Origin: Multifurca ochricompacta
Lineage: Eukaryota > Basidiomycota > Agaricomycetes > Russulales > Russulaceae
DNA: 23,638 nucleotides
Direction of reading: 5' to 3'
Assembly (NCBI GenBank): GCA_022496185.1
Contig: WTXG01000436.1
Location: forward strand, 1 to 23,638
Below are positions 8,986 to 19,183 of the stretch, in pieces. Position numbers and translations under genes: made by a program. Every line of letters starts with the position of its first letter. The first letter of the stretch is position 1. The notes under the pieces are model-generated. The model was given only the letters and a program-made list of their open reading frames with translations, did not search any database and was not told the DNA's origin.

Positions 8986-9009
8986 ATTGATGCCTTCACC
9001 ATGGAGGGA
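8986..9009 (+). repeat. Remnant of an older copia 3' UTR end
   Basis: 24 bp equal, with one change, to the last 24 bp of the copia 3' UTR (8449-8472), including the polypurine tract, directly before the next LTR. The older element was therefore interrupted or recombined 24 bp short of its own LTR. Confidence 0.8.
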
Positions 9010-9516
9010 TGTTGACATGGGGCATGTCTGGAGATGCTTCAGGCATCTAAGGTTCGCTTCAGCTGTAGATAAGATTAGATTAGATTCCGGAGTTTTGGAC
9101 TTTTTACAATATCTTTATTACACTTCTTTCTCACCTTACTCAGCTGATTAGTGATGTACCTAGTAATGCACAGTAAGCACATGACTCCTTGTTGGCCAAT
9201 GGCTTTAGTCCCTCATTGTTTATTGTCCGGCACTTGTGGACTTATTCCCAGTGCGCACAGACCATCCCTTGGGGTATATAAGGGTGTCTGTTTTGTCTCT
9301 TTCACTTCAGAGTTCTTCCAACCTCTGAAGTGTAAGTTCCTTTTACTATACTCTTCTTTTTACCTTTAACTAACCATCTTATGTAGACTACTTGTTTTCT
9401 AGGTCAGTAGTATAGTTGTAACAGAGTTCTTCTAACCTCTGAAGTACTACTTGTTTTCTAGCCTAACACACTACTAACCCCACAGTCAGTATAACCAGCA
9501 GCATGATTGTTTGACA
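9010..9516 (+). repeat. Copia LTR (3' LTR of a lost element)
   Basis: 507 bp, TGTTGACA...TTTGACA, TATATAAGG near 9275. Intron-like segment 9332-9386, E2 9387-9402, intronless module B 9422-9461. Diverged from the young element (E2 reads ACTACTTGTTTTCTAG). It is preceded by a polypurine tract, so it was the 3' LTR of a full element, not a solo insertion. Confidence 0.92.
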
Positions 9517-9576
9517 ATCTTGAGTGGCCATAAATAAAAGTGTTGTGTATCTCCTTGACTGGGGTGGACTGGGCTG

Positions 9577-10090
9577 TGTTGACACAGGATGTGTCTGGAG
9601 ATGCTTCAGGCATCTAAGGATTGCTTTAGCTGTAGATAAGATTAGTTTAGTTTCCGGAGTTTTGGACTTTTTACAATATCTTTATTACATTTCTTTCTCA
9701 CCTTACTCAGCTGATTAGTGATGTCCTTAGTAATGCGCAGTAAGCACATGATATCTCTCTGGCCAATGGCCTTTATCCCTCTTTGTTTATTGTCCGGCAC
9801 TTGTGGACTTATTCCCAGTGCACACAGACCATTTCCCCTGGCCCCTATGGGTATATAAGGGTGTCTGTTTCATCTCTTTCACTTCAGAGTTCTTCTACCT
9901 CTGAAGTGTAAGTCCTTCTTTTACTATACTGATCTTTTACCTTTAACTAACCATCTTATGTAGACTACTTGTTTTCTAGGTCAGTAGTATAGTTAATACA
10001 GAGTTCTTCTACCTCTGAAGTACTACTTGTTTTCTAGCCTAACCTGCTACTAACCGCAGTCAGTATAACCAGCAGCATGATTGTTTGACA
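9577..10090 (+). repeat. Solo copia LTR with 5-bp target duplication
   Basis: 514 bp, flanked on both sides by GGCTG (9572-9576 and 10091-10095). This is the only copia insertion in the window with a visible target duplication, and it shows that the family makes 5-bp duplications. Intron-like segment 9908-9963, E2 9964-9979, module B 9999-10037. No internal sequence is present, so it arose by LTR-LTR recombination. Confidence 0.93.
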
Positions 10091-10095
10091 GGCTG

Positions 10096-10322
10096 GTTAT
10101 CTGACAGGCTTTTCATCAATGTTCTATAAGATCTGATCTATTCTCTGTATACTGGGGTGTGAGGAAACAGGCATGGCACAGACTGTACTTTAGATGCTAC
10201 ATTACTACTCTATCTTGTAGTGAGCTATAAATGTGTAGCTCAGTCTTGGGATAGAAAGACTATGTAATTTGTTAATACCTATAAATGCATAGCTACACAA
10301 ATGAATCAGTGAATGGGTAATG
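10096..10322. other. Unassigned spacer
   Basis: About 230 bp of AT-rich DNA between plus- and minus-strand LTRs. I see no gene or repeat; it may be the target DNA of the solo LTR. Confidence 0.4.
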
Positions 10323-10837
10323 TGTGAAACAATCATGCTGCTGGTTATACTGACTGTGGTTAGTAGCATGTTAGGCTAGAAAACAAGTAGTACTTCAGAG
10401 GTTAGAAGAACTCTATATTAACTATACTACTGACCTAGAAAACAAGTAGTCTACATAAGACAGTTAGTTAAAGGTAAAAGACAGTATAGTAAAGAAAGAA
10501 CTTACACTTCAGAGGTTAGAAGAACTCTGAAGTGAAAGGGACGAAACAGACACCCTTATATACCCATAGGGGCCAGGGGAAATGGTCTGTGTGCACTGGG
10601 AATAAGTCCACAAGTGCCGGACAATAAACAGAGAGGGATAAAGGCCATTGGCCAATGAGATATCACATGCTTACTGCGCATTACTAAGTCCATCACTAAT
10701 CAGCTGAGTAAGGAGAAAAGGAAGTGTAATAAAGATAACATAAAAAGTCCGATACTCCGGAATCTAATCTAATCTAATCTACAGCTGAAGCGAACCTTAG
10801 ATGCCTGAAGCATCTCCAGACACATCCTGTGTCAACA
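10323..10837 (-). repeat. Copia LTR, minus orientation
   Basis: 515 bp; on the minus strand it starts TGTTGACA at 10837 and ends TTTCACA at 10323. Module B lies at 10376-10414, E2 of module A at 10435-10450, and the intron-like segment at 10451-10505 (GTAAGT at its minus-strand start). The 5-bp flanks (TAATG, GGAAT) differ. Its right side abuts the middle of another LTR. Confidence 0.92.
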
Positions 10838-11076
10838 GGAATAAGTCCACAAGTGCTGGACAATAAACAATGAGGGACTAAAGCCATTGGCCAACAAGGA
10901 GTCATGTGCTTACTGTGCATTACTAGGTACATCACTAATCAGCTGAGTAAGGTGAGAAAGAAGTGTAATAAAGATATTGTAAAAAGTCCAAAACTCCGGA
11001 ATCTAATCTAATCTTATCTACAGCTGAAGTGAACCTTAGATGCCTGAAGCATCTCCAGACATGCCCCATGTCAACA
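10838..11076 (-). repeat. Copia LTR, U3 half only
   Basis: Minus-strand LTR start at 11076, preceded by the polypurine tract (11077-11086). It matches other LTRs to about the middle of U3 and then stops where the LTR at 10323-10837 begins. The other half is not found on the far side of that LTR, so it was deleted or rearranged. Confidence 0.85.
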
Positions 11077-11328
11077 TCCCTCCATGGTGAAGGCATCAAT
11101 CATAGGTGGAAATGAGTTAAATGAGCACACTGCTGTTCACAATTGAACAAACATGTTGCCAGCCAGCAAGGTTGAGAACAAGTTGATGAGAAGTGTGGGG
11201 TTGTAAGTTTTGCATACAAGTTGTAGATTTGCTTATGCAAGCTGAATGCTTGACATATTTGAATGCCTACTTCTGGCATGCACACACCACTTGTGTCACT
11301 CTCAAGGTCGAGAACATGCTCATGTTGC
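11077..11328 (-). repeat. Copia 3' UTR fragment
   Basis: Reads on the minus strand like 8270-8472 of the intact element, with some extra sequence, and ends at the polypurine tract before the LTR at 11076. Its upstream side is cut at 11328 by another copia LTR, which lies in the same orientation. Confidence 0.8.
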
Positions 11329-11827
11329 TGTGAAACAGGCATGTGCGCAGCATACTGACTGTGTGTTGTTAGCGGGTAAGGCTATAAAGACAAGTTACTT
11401 CAGAGATAGAAGAAACTCTATTACGCTATACTACACACCTATAAAGACAAGTTCTATATACAGAGTTAGTCTAGAGGTAGTGATGATAGCAGAGAGGAAG
11501 ACTTACACTTCAGAGATAGAAGAAACTCTGAAGTGCAAGAGACAAAACAGACACCCTTATATACAATCAAAGGGATGGTCTGTGCACTGGGAATAAGTCC
11601 ACAAGTGCCGGACAAAGTCCAAACAATAAACATGAGGGAGTAAAGCTATTGGCTACTACAGAAATCACATGTTATCTGGTGCATCAGTCAGCTACTGCGG
11701 AATGTGAGAAAGAAAGTAATAATGATATAGTAAATAGTCCGAAACTCCGGTATCTAATCTAATCTACAAGTAGCTAATCTAATCACCTGATGCCTGAAGC
11801 ATCACCGAACATCTTCTGTGTTCAACA
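11329..11827 (-). repeat. Copia LTR, diverged subfamily
   Basis: 499 bp on the minus strand, TGTTGAACA...TTTCACA. E2 in both modules reads AACTTGTCTTTATAG (A at 11439-11453, B at 11382-11396). Intron-like segment 11454-11506 with GTAAGT and ATATAG ends. It belongs to the pol tail and 3' UTR at 11828-12353. Confidence 0.9.
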
Positions 11828-12098
11828 TCCCTCCATGCTGAAGGCATCTGGTCATGAATGGAAATGAGTTGGATGAGCACACTGCTTATCACAATTGAAT
11901 GAGCATATTGCCAGCCAGAGATCCAACTTCTCTAACTCTCAAGTGTGCGAATGGAGCATGGTGTTCAGAGGCATATCGCGGTGATTCGCTTATGCAAACT
12001 GAAACCATACACACCTCTTGCATCACTCTCGAAGTCGAGAACTTTGCTCATGGTGGGAAAGTGAAACTGGTATTCAAAGTCTCCAGTTTCCAGCTCTC
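11828..12098 (-). other. Copia 3' UTR with polypurine tract (minus)
   Basis: Homologous on the minus strand to 8222-8472, with small indels. The polypurine tract CATGGAGGGA is at 11828-11837. Confidence 0.8.
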
Positions 12099-12353
12099 TC
12101 ATTCCAGCATTAGTCCAAGTCCATTTACCATGGTTTCAAACGATGCTCTTGGTAGAGACTTAGTGAAGCCATCTGCCAGCATCTCACCTGTGGGGGTACG
12201 CACCAACTCAATTATGTGTGATTCAATGTACCCCCTAATGGCATGATACTTGATAGGTATATGCTTTGACTGCCTTCCTGTGACTGGGTTTAATGCCAAG
12301 TCTACGGCACCCTTATTGTCACAATGGAGTAGTATAGGGGAGGACACCTCATA
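12099..12353 (-). pseudogene. Copia pol C-terminal fragment (RNase H end)
   Basis: The minus-strand frame runs from 12353 to the stop at 12099 and includes the HCDNKGAVDLAL motif with the last RNase H Asp. It is open but more diverged from the intact copy than the fragment at 19761. It is cut at 12353 by the gypsy LTR, at a point equal to about 7969 of the intact element. Confidence 0.9.
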
Positions 12354-12930
12354 TGTTACGTCCGGTGTGAGACGTTCTGCACGACTTGTGCAACAGCTTT
12401 GTTCGTGTATTCAGATAAGAGGTCAATAGGGCCTCTTGGAGTTCGAATGGTTGAGTCAACGTCAAAGGGGCTGTTCCCTAGTGACGATGTTGAGCGGAAA
12501 GTGCCAGAAGCACTGAGACGATCGAGTCAAAGGTTTCAAGGGGAAGTCCAGAAGACAAACACCGATGTATTCAATAAGTTGAGTCTGAGGTCTACAGTGT
12601 AGCTACAGCGGACTTATATACGTAATCGAATGAGCGTCTAAAGATAAGAATCACGGAGTCAAGTGGGCCCAAATAACTGGAAGCGGAGGGCGTAGAGCCT
12701 GGCTTCTACTGATAGGGAATTAAGTAAGTGTCCGGTCATACGATAAGAAGATAAGCGATAAGCAGAGATAAGGCAGCCAAAGATACATAAACAAGTAAGT
12801 CACGGGGATGGGCGAAGAGCATGTGACGGATCCCACGATGGCGACGTGATCTGGTAGTGGAGAGTGGGTGGCAGGGAAGGGTTGTCGTTAGGTAAGAAAA
12901 AGAATACGGGCAAGGATGGGGTTCGTAACA
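12354..12930 (-). repeat. Gypsy 3' LTR
   Basis: 577 bp, equal in length to 19184-19760. The minus-strand TATA box is at 12614-12620. The segment matching the RNA 5' end (12576-12586) has one change against the primer-binding site. Confidence 0.95.
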
Positions 12931-12945
12931 TCACCCCCTCTTCTG
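12931..12945 (-). other. Gypsy polypurine tract
   Basis: The minus-strand purine run AGAAGAGGGGGTGA lies directly before the 3' LTR, the expected place and composition for plus-strand priming. Confidence 0.75.
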
Positions 12946-12961
12946 GTTCTAGCAGTCCTGG

Positions 12962-14148
12962 CTAGAAACGACTCATACCATCATCATCCTGCACCAGTTC
13001 TAGGTAGTCATCAGCTACATTACAATCGTCCATCCTATATGTCTCCAGTTCCTGCGGGCATGCATGAGTACAGAGGAAACCGTACAGGCCGCGCTGACCA
13101 CAGGGCGGCACAGGTCGTAGACGGGGCAGTCGATTTCTTTGTGCCCGGCGTTGTGACAAAGGCACTTGCTGCACCAGCCCGACGGATTATTGATTGTCGG
13201 GGCCACCCCTACGCGTCGGAAGATGCAATGCCGGCTCCAATGAAGATTGCTGCGGCAGTGTCGGCACCACTTGCGGTTGAGAGGGCAATTCCAACTAATG
13301 TGATACTTGCTATCACATCGCCAGCAGGTTTCCCCGCGGGTTTTCGTGTAACGCGGCATCTCGAGTCGGTTCGGTAGCAGTGTCAGGGGCAGCTCCCAGT
13401 GTACGAGGAGGGAGAGGCCGTGCATAGGTGTCAGGCGTACCTTTCAGCGATTGTCTGATATGCGTCTCCTGCCTCCAACCTCTTTCTAATGTCAACAATC
13501 TCCTGTTCCAACTGGAACATCCCATTCGTCAGCCGAGCCATCATTTTTGCATGCTCCTTGTATTGCTGGTTCAACGTCTCCGTAGGGTGATGCTCTTCCG
13601 CAGCCTCATGACTTCCACCTTGAGGCGTGGCAACCTCATGTCGTTCAGTATCTCGTCGATTGCGAAGGCACGACAGTCCTCCGCAGAAAGGTGCCCAGCT
13701 GTTCGTCAGTCATGTGTGATGAGTCGTCCCGTATACCTTTCTTCCAAATAAACCGGGGCCCCATAAACTGGTCCATCCTTCTTCATACATCCCGCCACGT
13801 CCATCCCTCCGTTGGTGTAGTAGATGTACTTGGCAATGGCCTTGGAACCATCTGCCATCGTGATCTCCAAGGGGAAGTACATTGACGAATTGGGGTTGTT
13901 GGGGATGAAGGGAAACTCCGGGGCCTCGTCATCAATCTCCCATTGAGTAGGTCGTTGGGGTGGGGTTCTTCACAGTGGGTAAAGTCATCGTTCAGGTTAG
14001 GGGATTGATTTTTGACACGGGCCTCAGCAGCTTCGTAGTCAATGGGGGAAGAGGGACGAGAGGAGGGGTGAGCGGAAGGGAAGTTTTCGACGACGGTCAT
14101 TGGAGAGGCGAAAGCGTCAATGGCAGCAGAGGCAGCGATGAAAGACAT
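12962..14148 (-). pseudogene. Accessory gene after pol: coiled coil plus tandem zinc knuckles (broken)
   Basis: Same sense as gypsy pol, lying between the chromodomain and the polypurine tract. Coding character moves between frames, so I read it as one gene of about 390 codons with several frameshifts and at least one stop (TGA 13708-13706). Parts in order: a Ser/Pro-rich start, possibly at ATG 14148 (MSFIAAS); a region of mixed residues around 13930-13710; a helical segment near 13690-13590; a coiled coil with Leu/Met/Ile heptads near 13550-13450, ending at TGA 13433; a Pro/Thr linker; then CCHC knuckles at 13326-13285 and 13266-13225 (both CX2CX4HX4C) and a longer CX2CX6HX4C one at 13173-13126, followed by a Cys-rich tail and an acidic end, stop at 12964-12962. 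Nucleic-acid binding is likely from the knuckles; the role is unknown. Whether it was a separate ORF or a pol extension is unclear, because the chromodomain frame is open to 13783. Confidence 0.65.
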
Positions 14149-17100
14149 GATAGATAGTTCGGTGGTGGTAGTAATTTGCTGAGAGGGCATATACTGGGGA
14201 AATCGTCTTGGGGGTTGAGATTGCTCCCTTTTAACTATTCCGGGCGCTTCTGGATGTCGGGCATGGAATTCCGAGATAAGGACTGGGGCAGAGATATCTC
14301 CGGCTGGTTCCCATGAGTTGTCAGAGGCTGGGAATCCCTTCCACTTAATCAGGTAATACAGTTTGCGCCCTCGGCCCTGTCGTTTGAGTCTAGAACCCGT
14401 TCTACTTCCCACTCTTCTTCCCCGTCATAAGGTCAGGAGGGGGTCTTGAGAAGTTTTCTCCATGTAGAGGTGTCTCCTTGTAGGGTGTAAGAGTTGGCGT
14501 GGAAGACCGGGTGAATGCGCCATGTGGGGGGAGTTCGAGTTGGTATGACACATCTGACAGCTTCCTTGTTATCTTGAAGGGTCCATGACGTCGGGGCGCT
14601 AACTTGGCGGTTGGGTGTGACGTGTGGATGTTCTTCCCTTCCAACCATACCAGGTCATTGGTCCGATAAGGTGTGAACCTTGTGGACTTCTCAGCCAGGG
14701 TCTTTTGCGCCTTCAACAGTTTTCATTGGCTGATTTCCTAATCTCCTCCCATTGGTCAATACGGTGTGTGGCCGAAGGGACATTCGTTGGCTTTCCTGTC
14801 CATGTGGCTCGGGGTGTCCATCCCATAATGAGCGAGAACGGGGAGTGTTTCGTGGTACCATTGGGCCAAGAGTTATGGGCAAACTCTGCTGTCGCGAGCC
14901 AGTCGGCCCAATCATCCTGTCGTCCGTTGCACCAGAATCGAAGGTACTGTTCGAGCCACTGGTTTGTTCTTTCCGACTGTCCATCTGTCTGTGGATGATA
15001 CGCTGTGGAGATGTTCTGGGCAATATTCAGTGTTTTACAGAGCGCTCTGGCAAACGCAGACGTAAAGCGTGGGTCGCGGTCTGAGATGATCTTTTCAGGG
15101 AGGCCATAGTGTCTGTAGACGTGATCCAGATAAAGTTTGGCCACTCCTTCTGCTGTGATGGACTCGTTACAGGTATGAACAACGCCGCTTTCGAACAGTC
15201 GTGATCGTGATGGTCAGGACTGAGTCAAAGCCTCTGGAAATGGGGAGTTTGACGATGAAATCCATGGCAATAGTCTGGAATGGTTGTGAGGCCGTCGGCG
15301 TAATTGGGAAGGTGCGGGTGGTGCGGGTGCGTGTTTACTTTGTTGGCCTGGCAGTCTGCGCATCCCTTCACATATTCCTCCACGTCCTTTTCATGTTTGG
15401 CCACCAGTAGTCGCGTTTGGCAAGAGCGTAAGTGTTGGCAATGCCAGGATGTCCTGCAGAGGGGAGGTCGTGGTGAAAATGGATCACCCCCCTCTTAATG
15501 TTGTCGCCACCGGTGACAACAAGCCGATCCCCGTCCTTCCACCACAGGCCGTCATCTTCTTCAGATTGTGTGCATCGGCCCATGTTTCGCATAATGCTGA
15601 TTCATATTTTGGGACACTTGGGCCCATAGATCCATATCATAAGACTGACACCGCGTCTTGCGAAGACTCTTCTGGGAGCACTGTGATATTAGTGTTATCC
15701 TCCCCGCCATTGTTCAGGTCTGGCCGTCGTGACAGTGCATCTGCTCGTGCGTTGCGACTTCCTGCAATGTGTTTAAGCACGAAGTTGTATTCTTCCAATT
15801 CTAAGACTTCGCGAGCAACTCGTCGACTGATCTTGTGGGGTTCCTTCCAATACAGTAGATTGAATGATCGGTGTGAATAATAGTCTTATGGGAGTTCCCG
15901 CTAGATAGGGTCGCCAATGTCGCAATGCTTTCACAATGGCCAGTAATTCCCTGTCCCAGATTCATAATTTCGTTCCGCCAGCGAGAATGTTCCGAGTAAA
16001 AGGCACAGGATGAAGGAGTCCCGCCGTATCCCTGATTCAATACAGCGCCATTCGCGAAGTGGGATGCATCAACCTCAAGTTCGAAAGGTTTCTGTAAATC
16101 TGGTTGTAACAGGACCGGTTCTGAGCCAATAATGTTGCGAATCTGTTCAAAGGCGTTGATGTTCTTCTGCCCAATGCCAGGGGACTCTTTCTTCAGTAAT
16201 CCGTTAGCGGTTGGCGATCCCTGAGAAGCCTCGGACAAAGCGTCGATAGAAGTTACAGAACCCAATGAAAGATCGCACATCCTTGACACATGTGGGTACT
16301 GGCCATTCCCGAATTCCTTGCACCTTACAGGGTCCATTCGGACCTGTCCTCCTTCTAATATGACTCCCAGATACTCTACACTGGTTGTTCGAACGAGCAC
16401 TTGGCGGGCTTGAGGTATAAATCATGTTCGTGTAGGATGTCTAGTACCTGATGTACTCGTCTCGGTGATGGGTCAGATCGTTTCAGTGGCCACCAGTATG
16501 TCGTCCATGTAAACCACTACTTCGCCGGTAAGAATGAGGTCACGGAATATGTGGTTCATCATCGATTGGAAGGTGGCAGGTGAGTTGTAAGGCCAAAGAA
16601 CATACGTTCGGTTCAAAAAGTCCCTGATTGGTCTTAAAGGCCGCTTTGCACTGATCCCCTTCTTTGATCCGAATGTTATTGTAACCCCACGGACGTCCAT
16701 TTTGGAAAACAAAGATTTATTCCTCATGGTGTCAATAAGTTCGGAGATGAGTGGCAAGGGGTAGGCTTCTTTACAGTGTAGGTGTTTATCCGTCGTAATC
16801 CTGAACAGGTCGAAGTTTGCCGTCTTTCTTTTTAATGAAGAAGAATGGCGACGCGTAGGGTGATTTCGATGGACGGATATACCCTTTGCAAGATGTTCCT
16901 CAAGGAATGCCGTGAGCCGGTCTGTTCTGCCTGTGACAATGGGTAAATTTTACAATCGATTGCTGATGGGGTATCGGGTATGAAGTCAATGGCATGGTCC
17001 CATGGTCATGTAGGGGGAAACATTGCGATTCCTCCTCCGAGAACACTTTCCAGTGTCGATGGTATTCCGCCGGCACCACCTCTTCGAATGTTTTCTCTGT

Positions 17101-17656
17101 ATGTCCTTCACTGCTTTCTGCGCGAGTTCTGATGCTTTGGTGACGAAACATATCCGAGTCCTCTTCGTTCCTTCTGCCTTGCGTGCCAAGGAGTGTCGGA
17201 CTGTGTAATCGTACCCTATTGACGTGATGAGTACAGGGTAAGAGTCCTTGTCCATTGTCGCATCGCCCCAGTTAATCTTTGGTCGAATGCGGCAGCCAGG
17301 GATACCCAGGACTAATCTTCTCCACCTAGATTGGTGACTAGGAAGCGTATGACTTTTGTCCTTTCTCCTACTTGGACGTTGAGGTCGGTATAATGTGTGA
17401 TTTTTCCAGCCCGATTGGCGGTTCCGTCATGTTCCAGATATTCTTTTCCTGGGGAAGTGCCAGCATTCCCAATCCCATGTTTTCACCATTCGTGGGCTGA
17501 TGAAGTTGTCGGTAGCTCCTGAGTCGATCAGGATATCGCGATCGGCCGTCCTCTGTGTGGTTTCGAAATGTACTGGTATTTTCAAAGATTTGAAGCGACT
17601 AGTATACACAGAGGTTACATGTAATGCTCGTGCCCAGGCCGAAGGGTTTGAGCCGA
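14149..17656 (-). pseudogene. Gypsy Pol: protease, RT, RNase H, integrase, chromodomain (frameshifted)
   Basis: Coding similarity runs along the whole span but in changing frames. Protease DSGATDNFIS at about 17526; RT with palm motif FSKMDV and YMDD at 16511-16500; RNase H with catalytic Asp near 16070 and a later HTDHS motif; integrase zinc-binding region near 15530-15350 with HH and a CxxC; integrase core Asp 15262-15260, Asp 15081-15079 and Glu 14973-14971 (D,D-35-E spacing for the last two); GPF module near 14590; chromodomain with two conserved Trp at about 14378-14242. The chromodomain places it among the chromoviruses, which use it to direct integration to marked chromatin. Frame changes fall near 17400, 17100, 16900, 16700, 16430, 15800, 15200, 14715 and 14410, so no functional Pol can be made. 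Confidence 0.93.
14242..14378 (-). other. Chromodomain at the C-terminus of gypsy integrase
   Basis: YYLIKWKGFP followed by SWEPAGDI, an alpha-helix and ARHPEAPG is the classical chromodomain pattern with its aromatic residues (Tyr, Trp, Trp) present. It is the best preserved part of this pol. Confidence 0.9.
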
Positions 17657-19164
17657 TTAAAAATCCTTTTTTGCGAATGCCTTTTCTACCAAGATAGCTC
17701 GCACTTCTTCACTTTCCTTCATCATATTTGCCCATATCTCTTGCGCCTTTTCTTCTTTGTCGGTGACTTTTTATTGACAGTCGGCGGGTTGTTATGGATC
17801 GGTGTAACAGTTGCTTCCGCCGCCCATACCCCTTTCTTTGGGCATTCCTTAGACATGTGCCCTTGTGCCTTGCAGCGAAAGCACCGCCCTTCCTTCATCA
17901 GGGTCAGCCTTTCATCCTCCGTAAGTGCAACCCGTGCTCTGGTTCTGTCGGCTGAGGTATCCATGGCATTTGGATCCCTCTGACTGGCGTGTGTGGGTTT
18001 GACTCCGAAGGCGGCCTTCCACTGGTCGCGGGTTTTTCCTTTCTTCGTATCGACTCCAAAGCGTGTTTGGAAGTCCAAATAATCCTGTTGCTGCCGCCGA
18101 GCAGCGTCTACCCATGTGTCCCAGTCATTAGGATGGTGGAATTGAATAATGTTTTTCACCAGTGGGTTGGGCAACCCCTGGGAGAAAAGGTCCAATGTGG
18201 CCTCTTCATCGGTGTCGTAGCCGGCCCTGTTGGCTAGGCTCCTGAACTTTGCGACATAAGCATCAAGTTCTCCTTTCTCCATCCTAAGGGACTTGAGCTC
18301 TCGAGCAGCCTTCTGCTTGGCCTGCCCATCCGTGAATGCATCTTTAAATCGTTGGGCGATGGTTTCCCACAGCCCTTCACTCGTGGTGCGACGACCACTC
18401 TCAACTTGTTCGTTCAGCCACTCCAGCTGTTCCATGGTCCAGTCGTCCACAGCCTCTCCTCGGATCAGCGAGAGGAAGAGGTTTGCACGTTGGAAGGGGT
18501 TAATAATCTGGGGGACGTCATGATTGAAATTCTTAAAGGTCGTGAATTCCAGCATGAATTTTTTGCTTTGTGATCGTTCCCCTGTGAACGTTTGGGGTAG
18601 TACTCCCGACAACCGCCCCGATGGTGGGGGAATGTTGGGTGGTAATGTGGCTGGCGGGGGTGCCGGTGCTGGGTCTGGGAGCTGGGCGGCGATGGTAGAC
18701 ATGGTTTGATAAAATGGGATAATGGTGTCGGTGGATTGTATTGAAATCTGGGGAGTTGTCAAAGCAGGGGCTCTGGACGTGACAACTGCGGGTGCAACTG
18801 GGGTTGTAGTCGACGCTAATACCAGTGCTTCTTCACTATGTTCTTCTACGTACTCTTCTGGTTCAGAGTCCGTAACAATGGCCAGGGGGTTCTCCCTCCA
18901 TGGTCCTAATCCAAATTCAGGAGGGGCAGGTCCTGTGGTGACCCAAGAGTGTCGGCTGTCCGAATATCGGATGCGATACCAAACTCTCTTCTCGTCGTCG
19001 TATTCTACCGGTTGGTATCTTCCGTCGTGATAGACGTAGTATCCAACCTCGGACTCAAAATCTTTCCAGGTGGCAGAGCCAAGTACTTGCTGTGAAAGAT
19101 TATGCTCGTCTCTGCGTTCGATGAGTTCTTCCCGGAAGAGGGTCTGACTGCGGCTGGAAGCCAC
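17657..19164 (-). pseudogene. Gypsy Gag (nucleocapsid), start codon lost
   Basis: Open for about 480 codons from 19164. The codon at the natural start is GTG (GTGGCTTCC) and the frame is closed by TAA at the LTR edge just upstream, so an original ATG has probably mutated. Parts: a N-terminal domain rich in aromatic residues (WKDF, YYVYHDGRY), a Pro/Ala/Thr linker, the retrotransposon gag helical domain (LPQTFTGER...WTMEQLEWL...FRSLANRAGY...), and a CCHC zinc knuckle at 17883-17842 (CFRCKAQGHMSKEC). A frame slip around 17760-17780 closes the frame at 17722; the shifted frame continues sensibly (AQEIWANMMKESEE) to TAA 17659-17657. The protein would coat the element RNA in virus-like particles. 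Only 19 nt separate the LTR from this start, so the primer-binding site sits right at the Gag start. Confidence 0.88.
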
Positions 19165-19170
19165 TGTGAG

Positions 19171-19181
19171 AGACTCGACTT
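19171..19181 (-). other. Gypsy primer-binding site, complementary to its own RNA 5' end
   Basis: On the minus strand AAGTCGAGTCT lies 2 nt after the LTR. It is the exact reverse complement of 19415-19405 in the 5' LTR (AGACTCGACTT on the minus strand). That segment starts 34 nt downstream of the TATA box, so it is the predicted first 11 nt of the transcript. This is the Tf1-type self-priming layout. No tRNA 3'-end complement (TGG...) is present at this position. Confidence 0.82.
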
Positions 19182-19183
19182 GA

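Noticed and set aside
11899..12246. Plus-strand 115-codon open frame
   Set aside because: It is antisense to the copia 3' UTR and pol tail, with no features of its own.
12916..13377. Plus-strand 153-codon open frame
   Set aside because: It is the antisense of the zinc-knuckle region of the gypsy accessory gene, and its Cys/His pattern is explained by the minus strand.
17657..17780. Programmed frameshift between gypsy Gag and Pol
   Set aside because: Frame changes continue all along pol and into the accessory gene, so decay explains this one too.
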